Source: Saccoglossus kowalevskii (lineage: Eukaryota > Hemichordata > Enteropneusta > Harrimaniidae). Taken from it: DNA of 64,000 bases. The notes under the pieces are model-generated. The model searched no databases. It was not told the DNA's origin and worked only from the letters and a program-made list of their open reading frames with translations. The stretch covers positions 121,064 through 185,063 of the forward strand of contig NW_003126392.1 of NCBI RefSeq assembly GCF_000003605.2, read 5' to 3'. The translations under genes were made by a program, and so were the position numbers. The stretch's first letter is position 1. Each line of letters starts with the position of its first letter. Of this stretch, positions 24,367 to 36,100 are shown piece by piece.

Positions 24367-25543
24367 CTGCAAGAAATATACAAATGCAAAGAATGAATCA
24401 ACAAAATCACAGCAAACAATGAAGCATGTGAAAGTCACAATAGAGACAGAGAATTTAGTCTTTTAAAATTATATTACTGTAAAAAAAAAAATTTGGCTAC
24501 TCTAAAAATTTGATCATCTAATTATTTTGCAGGTTATTGTAATTTATTGGATTCTAAAATTTTTGCTGATCGCAGAATTGTGCTGTTTATAGTTCTCTAC
24601 AATTTTGTGCACCGCAAATTTATCTTCTTGAACCAATGGTTTGACCCTAATTTAGGCTTTAGTTAATGAAAACAAAACTACCGGTAACTATATGTCGTGT
24701 TAGGTATTCTGAAAACTCTACTATTTAAGTGGTTGACATTTTAGAATTCTTTTGTCTCTAAATGAAATAAATTCAGTAGTTGCTGTGATTGTGAATCATG
24801 CGTGTCACATTGAATTGCTGCTAACCTAAGATCCTCCTATGTAGTGCTGTTTTGAATTTAGCTTTGGATGCTCAAACACAGTTGCAACACATGTAAAAGA
24901 GTCTATAATTTCTGAATAAATTAGATAGCCAAGAAACAAATCAAAGCCATAATTTTGAGATGTGACCTTCAGATCGATTTTGAGTGATTCAGTGACTTGA
25001 TGCCTGAAGATGCTGAAAAACTCAATCGTAATTAAATCTAGAGGAATTTAATGAGATTGGATATAAATGATTCAATAGAAACATTGTCCATATCAAAGTT
25101 TCATACTCTGTCTATACATTTACATATACACTGTAAAAACGCAAGAGTTAACATTTCTAGCTGTGAAAATTATACAGTTTACAGTAATTATGTGAACATA
25201 ATTATATTCACAGAATTCCTGTATCAATGGATTTTTTAGTTCAAATAAAGCACATTTGACAGTGTTAACCAATTTCCAATGACTGTGCAAGAGAACAATG
25301 AATTGACCTTCTTAGTTTTTAGTATTTGTTACATCTACAAGTTTAGACATGCCTAACACACATGGACCGTGGAGCTCCACACGCACACACATTTTCCTAC
25401 CTATAAATCTTTGGATTTATATTCACACCGGCAAGATTGCATAATTCATAAAGCTCCTCTTCCTCTGCTGATATAACATGTTTACTCTTCTTTGTTGATA
25501 TAGTATATTTATATGTCTGCCCAGGTCTTGTACCACTGCTCAT
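24153..25543 (-). CDS. MZT2: MZT2 (MOZART2), mitotic-spindle organizing protein 2, complete
   Basis: MOZART2 is a small subunit of the gamma-tubulin ring complex and helps recruit it to centrosomes. Exon 1 is 25401-25543 (143 bases, donor GTAGGA) and exon 2 is 24153-24366 (214 bases with TAG stop, acceptor TTGCAG). They join in phase 2 to give 118 residues. Residues 22-70, HVISAEEEELYELCNLAG, then INPKIYRIIADLVRMNVAP and IAILQIFRAM, align by eye with human KVLSTEEMELYELAQAAG, DPDVFKILVDLLKLNVAP and LAVFQMLKSM. The tail after residue 75 is Ser-rich and unconserved; human MZT2 is 158 residues, so this tail is shorter. I chose ATG at 25543 (A at -3, MSSGTRPGQ). An in-frame ATG at 25621 would add 26 residues without family support. 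The intron is 1,034 bp. Confidence 0.9.
25401..25543 (-). CDS. MZT2: MZT2 exon 1
   Basis: Minus-strand exon from ATG (25543) to TATAG before GTAGGA. It encodes the N terminus and the conserved SAEEEELYELCNLAGVNINP segment. Confidence 0.9.
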
Positions 25544-25806
25544 TTTGATGTGTATTACCAGCTTCTGGCTTAAGGTACCAAATTGTTGTGTAATAATACT
25601 GTAAAACATGTATGTTGGCAAAGATTAATAAGATAAAGGTATGCAACTTTTATAAACTTGTATGGTGCCATGTGTGATGATGATGATTGCACAATAAGCA
25701 AACTCACGATTTGCGAATGTTTGTAACCAACCTCATTCTGTGCGCATCACTTCTAGCCAATAGCATCACAAAACGCAGTGGCTGCTTGGAAATGTTTGGT
25801 TGCGTA

Positions 25807-26153
25807 ATGCTCCAGTCAATGTCAACCCACACCCTCCCCACCTTGGGGTTTAGTGGGGGATTTGGAAATTATTGTTGTAAAATTTGTGAAATGCCTCACT
25901 GCCTCACCTCCTGGGGCAAGATGGATAGGCAAGTCCCCACCCAAAACAAACCCCCCACATTTATCCCACCGATCGCCACTGTTCGCCATGCTTGCTATCA
26001 GCAGAGTACTGGCGATGCTAGCGATGACGGGACACGAAACACTGCTATTCCCCACCTCCACGGGCAGTTTGGCGGTAAACCCTGCCTAATGCCCAACGTT
26101 TGTCCCTTATCGCCCAAGGTGGGAGGGGTCGGGGTTTACATTGACTGGAGCAT
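25807..26153. mobile_element. Small TIR element in the MZT2/OSBP intergenic region
   Basis: Inverted ends of about 42 bp: ATGCTCCAGTCAATGT, then ACCTTGGG, on the left, and CCCAAGGT, then ACATTGACTGGAGCAT, on the right. Total 347 bp, GC-rich compared with surroundings. The arms differ at a few positions. No transposase; open frames in both strands are short and unrecognised. The target duplication is unclear (TA on the left, AA on the right). It lies 264 bp upstream of the MZT2 start. Confidence 0.85.
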
Positions 26154-26850
26154 AAACAGAAATGAGCGAGATTAACTTTCAAAAATGCAAACACTTTGCG
26201 AATAAGCAGGGACGCCACCAAAAACGGCATGAGATGAAAAGAATCAGTTCATTTGCAAACTCAGTAACTTGCATTGGAATTTCTTGAAATGTAGGTTTTA
26301 TGTAGCAATTTTTCAATTCGCGGGGCTCAAGAAAGCAACCACTAACCAACAACTCTCCAAAAGTAGCATGAATTAAACCTCATAGATTTCCGCTAAGGTG
26401 TCATCATGCACTGATCATTTACAAAAAATGGGTTTATTTGCGTGTTTACATTTTCACTTTGACCGAAACCTACACAAATCCACTGAACCATGTCAGCTGT
26501 TTAAGTTCAAAATTAGTGTTTCTGGATATTTTACATGGACTTTGATATTTTCTAAAAGTAACTGGAAAACCAAAACAGTGCCCCGTGGTTCTGAACTCCT
26601 ATTCTGTTTAAACATAAGCTAATATAGATAGAAATCATACGATTACGAATATAGTTCAACTAGCCTTACCTTCAAATAGCCACCATTTTAGTCAGCAATG
26701 CATTGTGGTAGTAATGATGTCTGAGAAAGTAGAGCGACAGGTAAATGTGCAATTTGTATACCAATCCGCCCATAATAATAAATTGGCAATTGATGAAATC
26801 TGTTCGTTTCTAAGTACGTTTTACAATGTAACATGTTTAGAATCTGTCTA

Positions 26851-26900
26851 NNNNNNNNNNNNNNNNNNNNNNNNNNNNNNNNNNNNNNNNNNNNNNNNNN
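26851..26900. other. Assembly gap, 50 N
   Basis: Run of 50 N about 150 bp upstream of the OSBP start codon, in its probable 5' UTR or promoter. Confidence 0.98.
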
Positions 26901-26953
26901 CGGATTACATTCACTGTCGGAGTGTTACATAATTGCAGTGAGTAATTTGTCAA

Positions 26954-26964
26954 CGCCATCTTGG
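26954..26964 (+). promoter_or_regulatory. YY1-type site near OSBP start
   Basis: CGCCATCTTGG about 95 bases before the OSBP ATG is an excellent fit to the YY1 motif in the orientation typical of 5' UTRs close to the transcription start. Assigned by motif and position only. Confidence 0.45.
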
Positions 26965-27056
26965 AATCGTCCCATCAAATTTCTCTATTGACCCAGACTC
27001 ATGAGAGTTCACATTTCCTAAAATTCTCAATAGAATTGGAGGAAATAATCGATGAG

Positions 27057-27181
27057 ATGGCGGATGCCAAGAACTCCAATCCGGACAACTTCAAAGGTTG
27101 GCTGTACAAATGGACCAACTACATCAAGGGATACCAGCGTCGCTGGTTCGTGCTTTCCAATGGTCTGCTGTCGTACTACCG
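27057..27181 (+). CDS. OSBP: OSBP exon 1 (start of PH domain)
   Basis: ATGGCG with G at -3 and G at +4, a good context. It is the first ATG in this frame since the gap. 125 bases end in TACCG before GTGAGT, phase 2. It encodes [19 protein letters not shown] onward to SYY and the first two bases of R42. Confidence 0.93.
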
Positions 27182-30100
27182 GTGAGTTGTGAACATGTTC
27201 CACGTTGACTGCTTGATGCGAAGTAATGGCATCGTTCTTTCGAAAAAAAGAGTAATTTGCAAATGAAATAGCGGCACGTTTTTGTTTTGTGTTGGGCATT
27301 ATTTGGGTAGATGTTATCTAGTCTGTCCACTCACAGTTGTCGTGCTATTGCAGTTGGGACACCTCATCATGGAAACTACATTTTTATGATGAAGGGTGTA
27401 TGTACAGCGTCGACGAGTAGCAGCTGTTCTTAAAATTACGTCACCGGGCCTGATCGTAGATATAGTTATGTTGGCCCATCCCACCTCAAATATGTCTTTT
27501 CTCATTGTAAAATAAACATAGACTAGTAAGTATTCTAATTTATAAAATTGTTTGAATTATTTAATTTTGTCGCATCCATTTTTCAGAATTCTGTTTTTTG
27601 CTAAAGGATTTGCTATTTTTACCAGTGTAAACCGCTTGTGTGCCAGGGTACCATTTGTTTACAATAATCTCTGTGGTACTGTACTAGCAGTTATTTTAGT
27701 ACCGGTAATTGAAAATATTTACAGTGCAGTATTGAGAGTTGATGTGACCAAATCACATCAGGCATGATGTACATATACCGATGAGTTTTATAGTAAATCA
27801 TGTTTTTTTTTTATCTAGATATATTTAAAGATTTATTTAATCAAAATTTGTGGTATTATCTCAATTATATTCCAGTTTGTTTTCCAGTTTACATGTAGTG
27901 TCGCTTAATCATAAAATGCTTAATTCTGCTTGGTATGCTCTTGTACTCACCATTGCAGTCAATCAACCCGCAGTAAATTCTCATTCAAAAGTACTGTTAA
28001 CTTTCACGGCCACAAATTTGATTTGTCATTCGTGTTTGCTGAAACTAATTTTCATGAAAGAAAACACCAGTGATAGACTACCTTTACAAGGCACTGACAA
28101 GATTTTCATAGCCTTCTCACTCCATTATGTATTAAATGGCAGAATTTAACTGTACCAATCGATAAATCTCGCCTGTCAGCAAGTCGCAGCGTACAGTCAT
28201 GTTCAGTGCTATATGTATATGTGACATTCAGACACTATACACCTTCTTAGAAACGAGCATTCCACAGATGCAATCCCAATGCATTATATATTTGTGGCTT
28301 TGCATTAAATAGCATTTGTTACAAACAATGTCTCTGAGCATTACGTAACATGTATAATTATTCAGGATTTCATGTTCGATTTGGCCAATAAAGAACCAAA
28401 TTAGTGATGGATATTGTGTTGTGGCATTGAAATTATTTCACAAGGGATTTGGTGAGGCAGCCACTGAAAAGTAGCAGCATAACACACTTGGGTGAATTTA
28501 TCATTATCGTCTGCGCATGTTGTCCATATTTGATCAGTTTATTATTTTTACGTTTGTTGTTGTTTCAAGCCGTTGTTGATGTTTCCTTTTCAAAGTTCAA
28601 TAAATGTCAATCCTGACATGAGACTTTCCGACTTCGTGAATTGTTCCGACCTATAGAGTACAGTGGCTATACTTCGAGCCAAATCACAGCCACATATTGA
28701 TAGAGCAGAGTTGTTCATATTGGTGATGGTCCATCGTATTCGTATATCCTCAGTCTGTCAACAATTACATTATCTCCTTGAAAACTAGCAGTGCAATTGC
28801 TTTGATACTTGGTATATTCATGTAGGTACCTTGGGTGGACGTCTGATTTGTCCATGTTGTGATAATATCATTAATTCTCTATATTTTTTTTCTTGAATAT
28901 TTTTGTAATTTTTACTTTTACTTAAAAACTACTAGCCCAGTTGCTTTGATATTTGACTTTTGTGAAAAAATTTGGAATATTTGTTGTTATTTTTGGAAGA
29001 AAATTATATTTTGTTGGTGGTAGAAAGACATAAGCTCATCAAATATTTCATCTCATACATGTAGCTGTGCTATAAATTGGATATGAATGATTTAGGTGAT
29101 GTAGTTAGCTGAGCATCTTCTTAACAACCAGTGCCTAACTACTTTCTTTTTGGTGAACTGTATTATAATCCTCTTGTGGCTATTATTTGGTTTTACTACA
29201 CTGTACGTTCTTGTTGTACAGCAAAGCTATTTTGATCGTCAGGTCGTTCGTTAGTAAGATCTTACTAGTATAATCATGAGAAATTTTATTATACTCTAGT
29301 TACAGCAGTGTGTTCATGGAGCTCGGCTTCTACTAACCCTTCATCAGTCACCTACAGAGAATTACTTTTATAGATGGCTAATACAATTGTTACTTTCACC
29401 ACTAAAGGCAAATTACAAACCATCAATTACACTGAAGGGCACAAAGCTGGGGCTTTGCTTATGAACATTATGTAAATAATTGTAAAATACCAATTATCAG
29501 CTTTCATTCAAATATTTTATATTGATTGGCTCAAGAGCTAAACATTGTCTACGTCCAAAATGCACATACGGTACATGACTTCATGCGACATAACTATGAC
29601 CAACCATTTATTCAAAATAAAAATGATGCTTGCTGATTGGATAATGTGGAACTTATTAATATTAATTATAATTAACGACAATGTCACACTATTTTCATTT
29701 TGAATTCTAACATCCATTTTGATTTATAAAAATGTACATTTATACACAGTCCCTCTATCTATATGATATATACCGTGTTTATATGATAGAGTGACTGTGA
29801 TTTATACAATGTTTATAATGACCCCAGCTTTATGTCTTTTATTGTATTCTAAGAAAATGGTCAACATGTCATCGCTCACAGAAAGGTTAATTTAAACATC
29901 AGGAACTTTTTGTTTAACTTTTTGACCACGCAACTAAACTTTTGTCAGAGTTCACATAAACATGCAGTTTTTTTAAATATTTTTCAAAAGTTTTCAAATT
30001 AACCAAGACCCAAGAAGTTTACGAAAAATACATAAAACTGTTCTCTTAGTTAAAAAAAAATTATGGCTTTCAAGGTGTTACATTAACGTATTTCAATTTG

Positions 30101-33100
30101 CTACAAGAAAAATATTGCAATCTTTCATCTTTGTATCTTCTCTGTTTGCTAAGTGGCTAAACAAGTTGCTAATTATCAGGGAAGAACAGTGTTTTATTAG
30201 CTGCTGTGGCTAAACATGTTCTACCCTCTGTGAAAGTCCAATAGAGTTCAATAGTATGATGTACCCTCAAGGTTTAATGAGCACTGAGAGCGTTATCTAT
30301 AACATACCCTATTATCACATTCATACATGTAGACGATCACTAGAGTTCTTTAGGGCATTGTACTCCTGACCCTTCCACCACTCTGTTCTGGTTTTTAAAA
30401 TCACCTGATTTTAACTCGTGGTTCCATTCTACAGTTGTACACTGCAAATAATTAATATGTTATCATTGCTGAGCTAGCTGTCTTCCATGTGTCATTCACT
30501 GTTATCATCAAAGACTGCTGTAATAGGGAGGGTATAGTATCAAAACTGCAAATTTCTTTATTAGAAGTAAATCTCCAGTACAAGTGCACATAAACCAAAA
30601 ATTGCATTTCTCAGATAAATAATATAACTTTAATTTGTTGATGCACCTCTGTCAATTACGTAAACACATGAACTATTAATATATTAATAGAGAAAATATG
30701 GTATTCTATGCTGGATCATTAAAAATTATAACATGAGCAATTCAGTTATTCTGATGAATAAAACTAATGCAGCATTCTGATAAATAAGTCATCTTTTTTT
30801 GTTAGTTAAAATTAGCTCCGAGATACTATGTAGTTAATATAACAATTCACATACTATTATGTTTATTAAAAGATATTTTTTGTCTGTTGTTGTTGCATAC
30901 AAATAATTTAGCCAAATTGAAAACAAATCTCTTAACTGTTTTAATGTTTTCAATTTGTTCATATCCTGCTGTAGTAAGGAATTCCATAAATGCCATTTAT
31001 TCAGAATTGTATCAATTGCATTAAATAATATGTATTTGTTACCCTGTCTGGTCTTAATACTATAGCAATTAGAAATTATAAAATTGTAAATATTTTTTTT
31101 TTCAAAAATGTAAATCATGCAATTGATTTTGGTATATACATGTACATGTATCTATGTTTTGAATGATGGACAGTTATTTTCGATATTAAGGAATTCTCTT
31201 CATTTGTCTGCAAATTTTCAAAAAGTAAAGATATATTTTATATAATATGGGGGTAGCAGTTTTTAATATTTCCATCCGATTGTTTTAGGCCTGCCAACTG
31301 TTGATTTCATATAATCCTCTTCACACGACTACAACTGTAGACCAGAATATGTTTCCCAGGCATTTATTCTCATGCATGAGATACCCGAGGTTAATTTTGT
31401 GGTAGATTTTTAGCAGGCCTGAAAATACTTACAGCTGTGCTGCTATCCTTATTGTTCCCATGAATATTATAAGAGGGCGCTCTTTTTTGCCTGCCCTGGT
31501 ATCATGCCATTGAACAGAGGACATTCAGATAACAATAGAGTTTTGTTATGTTAATTATCTACCATTGTGCTATCCTGGGCTACACACAGCTATGTGGTCG
31601 TAATTAGTGTGTACACAGTGGTACTTTTCTTCAGTGAAAATAAAGTGTTCCACAATACATGATATGCGACACTACCTCCAGATAATTAACCTCAGCATAT
31701 CAATTTATCCACCTTTTGATATTCCATTGATAATGTCAATGTTTTCTAGCTCCAAGGTGCATCCCCTTTTCATGTTGAAGACATTCAGTACACTGTAGAC
31801 TCTAATCACATTTCTTTTTTTGAACAACCTCAAAATGAACCAAATATCTTTGAGGCAATGCTTGTTATGGACACCTTTTGACCACTCGTGGAATGTCAGG
31901 CAGGAACGACTGTCAGGACAATTGCTTTTCATTAATGCTGCATGCAGAAAACAGCATGAACAGTGACGTAGATTTTTAAGTAAAAAATTCATAATGCGTT
32001 TTGAACTATCCACCATATTAAACTTAGTTTAAATGTCACTATAATGATTTTTCTAATAATATGAGCCTGAGTGTCAATCGACGTGCAGCGGCAGCATAAC
32101 CTTATTATTATACATCTTTTCTATCCAAGGATACGTAATGGGAATCAGCGAACTTCTTTGTGTGGAGTCCGGTCAAATCCTGACGGCAGCCATGTTTGTT
32201 TTTATTATTAGAGGACACTTGCGCGCATAATCATTCCATATTTGGAATTCACATTTCCTAATATGTTTGGATGACAATATCCCATAAAATACTGCAAAAA
32301 TACAGCATGCTGTAACTTATGGGGTTATGGTGACAGAGGTATAATAATATATAATATATAGTAGGTTAGTAAAAGGGGCAACATTTTGTCTGTCCATGAC
32401 ACAAATGTCACACACTCACCATACCATGCCAAACGTTGTATACAAGATTGAAGTTATTCACACCTCAAGTAATTGCTGTTTCAAGACCAGTACATTTTAG
32501 CTACAGTATATTGTAGCTGCCGCACATTCTACCTGTAGCCTGTTGAATGTACATTCACATATTTGGCTGACTGAAACTATCAGGGAATTCAAAATTAGAT
32601 TCTACTCTTCTCCAGCTGTAAAAAATGCATGTTCATTGAATGGATTGATTTTTCAGTCGTATCTGTTACAAAATGCATCTTCAGTGTTATATTGACTGTT
32701 GGTGTCTGGGTAGTTCTAAGGATAATGAGATTGATTGAATGTCATATAAAGTTCATACATGAGAAAAGTACTGTCTCACAAAATCAGGCCCAGTGTCCAA
32801 AATTTCTTTTTAAGTCTGATGGGCTGCCAGTTTTAAAAGCTGGTAGTCCATCTGGTGTTTACAGCAAGTACTAATATCTTTATTTACATTTTTTGTAGTC
32901 CAGGTTGGCTTTTTTTGAAACATGGTAATCCTAAGACAAGATTTAGTAGTCTTGGGCTGCTGTTGCTTTTTAGCCCTGACGCTAGAACATAGGTGTTTAG
33001 TTTATAAGACAATTTGTGATTGGTTGTTGGTTATACAACATTTGAATATGATTTGCATTGAGAATAAATCAGACGGTAGTTAGTGACAATAAACTTCAAA

Positions 33101-36100
33101 TATAAAAAATACTTGAAGGCCTTGGTGCCATGTTTTCATGGAAAAAAAAATCAAACAAACATTGTTTGTGCACAGCACTCATATCAGGAAGGGGACCCAG
33201 TTGGCATGTGACAAAATCACCCCCCCCCCCCCCCAACAACAATCAATATACTAGTATTCCCTGGCAGAAAGTAGAATAGATATTTTCATAAATATACCTG
33301 TTACCGTAGTATTTTTTTTGGAAATTGACTAATGCCAGAAATTAATAAGTCAGCTGACTTTTTTTGAAAATTAACATGAAATTGCCTAATTATTACCGCA
33401 AAACATACTTTCAGCAACTAAAGTAGAATTCAACTCGGGCTGTATTTTTCATGAACGGCCAGTGTTGTACATGTACACATAAATGTACAATTCAAGCAGA
33501 GTATATTTCAGAATTCTTGAAACAACTGCATACTGCTGTGTGACCTAGATTTACAAATCAACATATGATACTACAAATCACATGGTGAGTAACAACAGGC
33601 ACTGTCGTTCTGAATTACAATCATACAATATGGCTGCAGGAGGGAGTTCGTTATTTGTCTAGCCTCTGATATCCTGAGATTTATAAATAAAATATTCTTG
33701 CAATATAATTGTGAAATTTTCATAGATGAGCATAGCATAGTCACTTTTAATGTACCGGTAGTGATTTATGTTACTGTGGGTTAATGGTTGGAGTATTAGG
33801 TTTTAGGTGGGAGTGGGAGCGGGAGCTTAAGGAACTCGTTTCAAAAAAAACTATTGTATATAAAATTACTACATGTATGTACTTGTACAAGTATACAAAA
33901 TAAAATTTTCAGTATCTCAATATAAACGTGTTTGCTAGATGCATCATCAGAAAAGGTCAACACTGCTGACATTTGCATCAAACCAAGAATTTGTGATCTC
34001 TTCAGGCAAAATAAAAGTCTTACATATTTAGGTTAATGATTGGTAGGTTGACAGAGAAACATCTGATCTCTCCTTGTATTGTAACTGATTGTTATTTTTT
34101 CTGCATGTTCTCCACAACATAAGATGCATTTCATATTGTTGAATACCAAATATTACAAACTGGAAGTCAAAATAGCATAGTTGTCGTCGAATAAAATACT
34201 AAAAATTGTGAAAAATGATGCAAATTGTGAATTCAAATTATCATCAATACTGGCTTCTCATACAGCACCCTGGATCATAGCAGCTCTAGCATTCTAATCC
34301 TCTTTCATATAACATGCTGGTCTGATTTCTACATCCAATATAATCTCTCCAGCATTCAAATAGTGTGCATATTTAATTGTACAACGCTGCGTATTCACAT
34401 ATCAATATCTATTCAGGATCTTGGTTTATCAAAGTAATACTAAGCATTGGTTGCGATTTTAACAATCCTGATGACAGTTAATATAAGATAATAAATATCA
34501 AAATTTATGGTGTGGGAATCAATATTCTGAAGTATAAAGGTTTAATGGAATATACTCTGTTGCGATGAAGGGGTTGTCATTTCAAATTTTCCATTTCATT
34601 TAGGATCCATGTATGTTATTCTACATTGTAGAAGCATAATTAATTACCGATTTTATTAATAAATGGCACTTCTAAATTGTGAAAAAATAATCTACCGGTA
34701 TCTCAGTTTATAATTTACAATTTAGGTTGCCAACTTGGTTCTTGATTTCAATAAACTCACAACTGCTACATGTAAATGTATATGCTAATTTAAGGCGGCT
34801 GTATTTCCTGTTTGTATCCCATAATAATGCAACTGTGATATGTTACTTAGCAAAAAAATAAAAACAATTCAATGCAGTTTGAGTCAGTGGAATCATTTAA
34901 CCTTTGACCTTGAAAAATAGCGCCCTCTATCAATGGCATTTGACTCTGCAAACTTTCACATAAACATTGATAGACTGATATTTATCTGTAAGGTGGTGTG
35001 AATGTATCTCATAACATTTTATGTTATTTATTTTTTACCAACCCGCTTTGTTCATGATCTAGTTGTACAAAGCAAATACCAAAAGATGCTTAACTTAATG
35101 GCATGTAAGCATGTACGCAAGAGAAATACTTTCCTTGCTAGCGTAAACATGTGTTATTGAGGTTGAGTAGTGAAATCAATTTTAAATGTCAAACCACTTT
35201 CATTTTTCTCATAAAATAAATATCCTGGTTGTAAATTGATTTTGAAGTTAACAAAGTGTTAATGGAATAAATTATTAAATATGTGAAAGTTTTCAATTTA
35301 AAATCTGCAATATTATGGTGGCATCCATCAGCTAAGTTGGATTCTTCTGATATAAACCAGAGGGTCTTGTACAACTCTAATGACCATGATGATGTCTTAG
35401 ACAGTTGAAATTCATCTGCAACTTCTATTTAAACATTTATTTATTTGTTAAAATGCAAGTGATTTTTATATGCATGTGCATTCAAACCTAGAGAGCGACC
35501 ACCAAAGGTACTTTGTTAAAATGGTCTTTATAAACATGTGGTCTCTGCATTTGACTCAATATTTGTTCAGAAAATTTGGGTTGATCTCATCAAAATCAAA
35601 TATTGTTTTATAAACAGACTAAATTAAATTAAACAGTATTATTATTATTAAATTTGTGAAAGAGCAGTCACATACTAGGAATGATGGTCTTTCTACACAG
35701 GTTGCTCGTACATTTTCCCTTGGCACTGCGTACAAGTGGTCCCTACATGTACAAAATGTACCTGTATAGACAGGTAGTCTGTGTGGTCACTAACGCAGAT
35801 TTGACCGTACAATTACTGTTATTTAGAATTTCCATCCAGTCAGCATCATTGATACATGTAGACATTATTCATTTCAATTATTACAAATCGCCCAGACATC
35901 CCACATCCACGTTATGATCAGTAGGCTATACATTATTAGCAAGTATATCTTGTTCATGCATGGCAGAACCACTCAGCACTACTACAGTTAGCTTATTTGA
36001 ACAGTTTCAAATTACTATTTGACTATTTTAACAGACAATAGTTTATCTGATTTCACTTCAGATGAGAAGTATTTTTTTCCGTAAATTGTCAAATGATATA

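Larger units (their letters stand above)
25544..27056. promoter_or_regulatory. Head-to-head intergenic region, MZT2 / OSBP
   Basis: 1.5 kb between the divergent start codons, so it must contain both promoters unless upstream exons exist. It holds a TIR element (25807-26153), a 50-N gap (26851-26900) and a YY1-type CGCCATCTTGG at 26954. A possible alternative OSBP first exon is discussed in the findings. Confidence 0.5.

Noticed and set aside
25687-26175. 162-codon plus-strand frame and overlapping frames on both strands
   Set aside because: They fall in the GC-rich, stop-poor TIR element; no homology and overlapping frames on both strands are equally open.
26961-27185. Upstream extension of the OSBP frame beginning with ESSHQIS
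   Set aside because: The codon at 26961 is TTG, not ATG. A conventional start is MADAK at 27057; the only ATG-based extension would need the splice described in the findings.
30834-31118. 94-codon minus-strand open frame in OSBP intron 1
   Set aside because: Lys/Ile/Asn-rich translation of AT-rich DNA; I considered a LINE remnant, but no reverse-transcriptase or endonuclease motif is visible.
31705-32016. 103-codon minus-strand open frame in OSBP intron 1
   Set aside because: No similarity I recognise and no exon-like neighbours; treated as chance.
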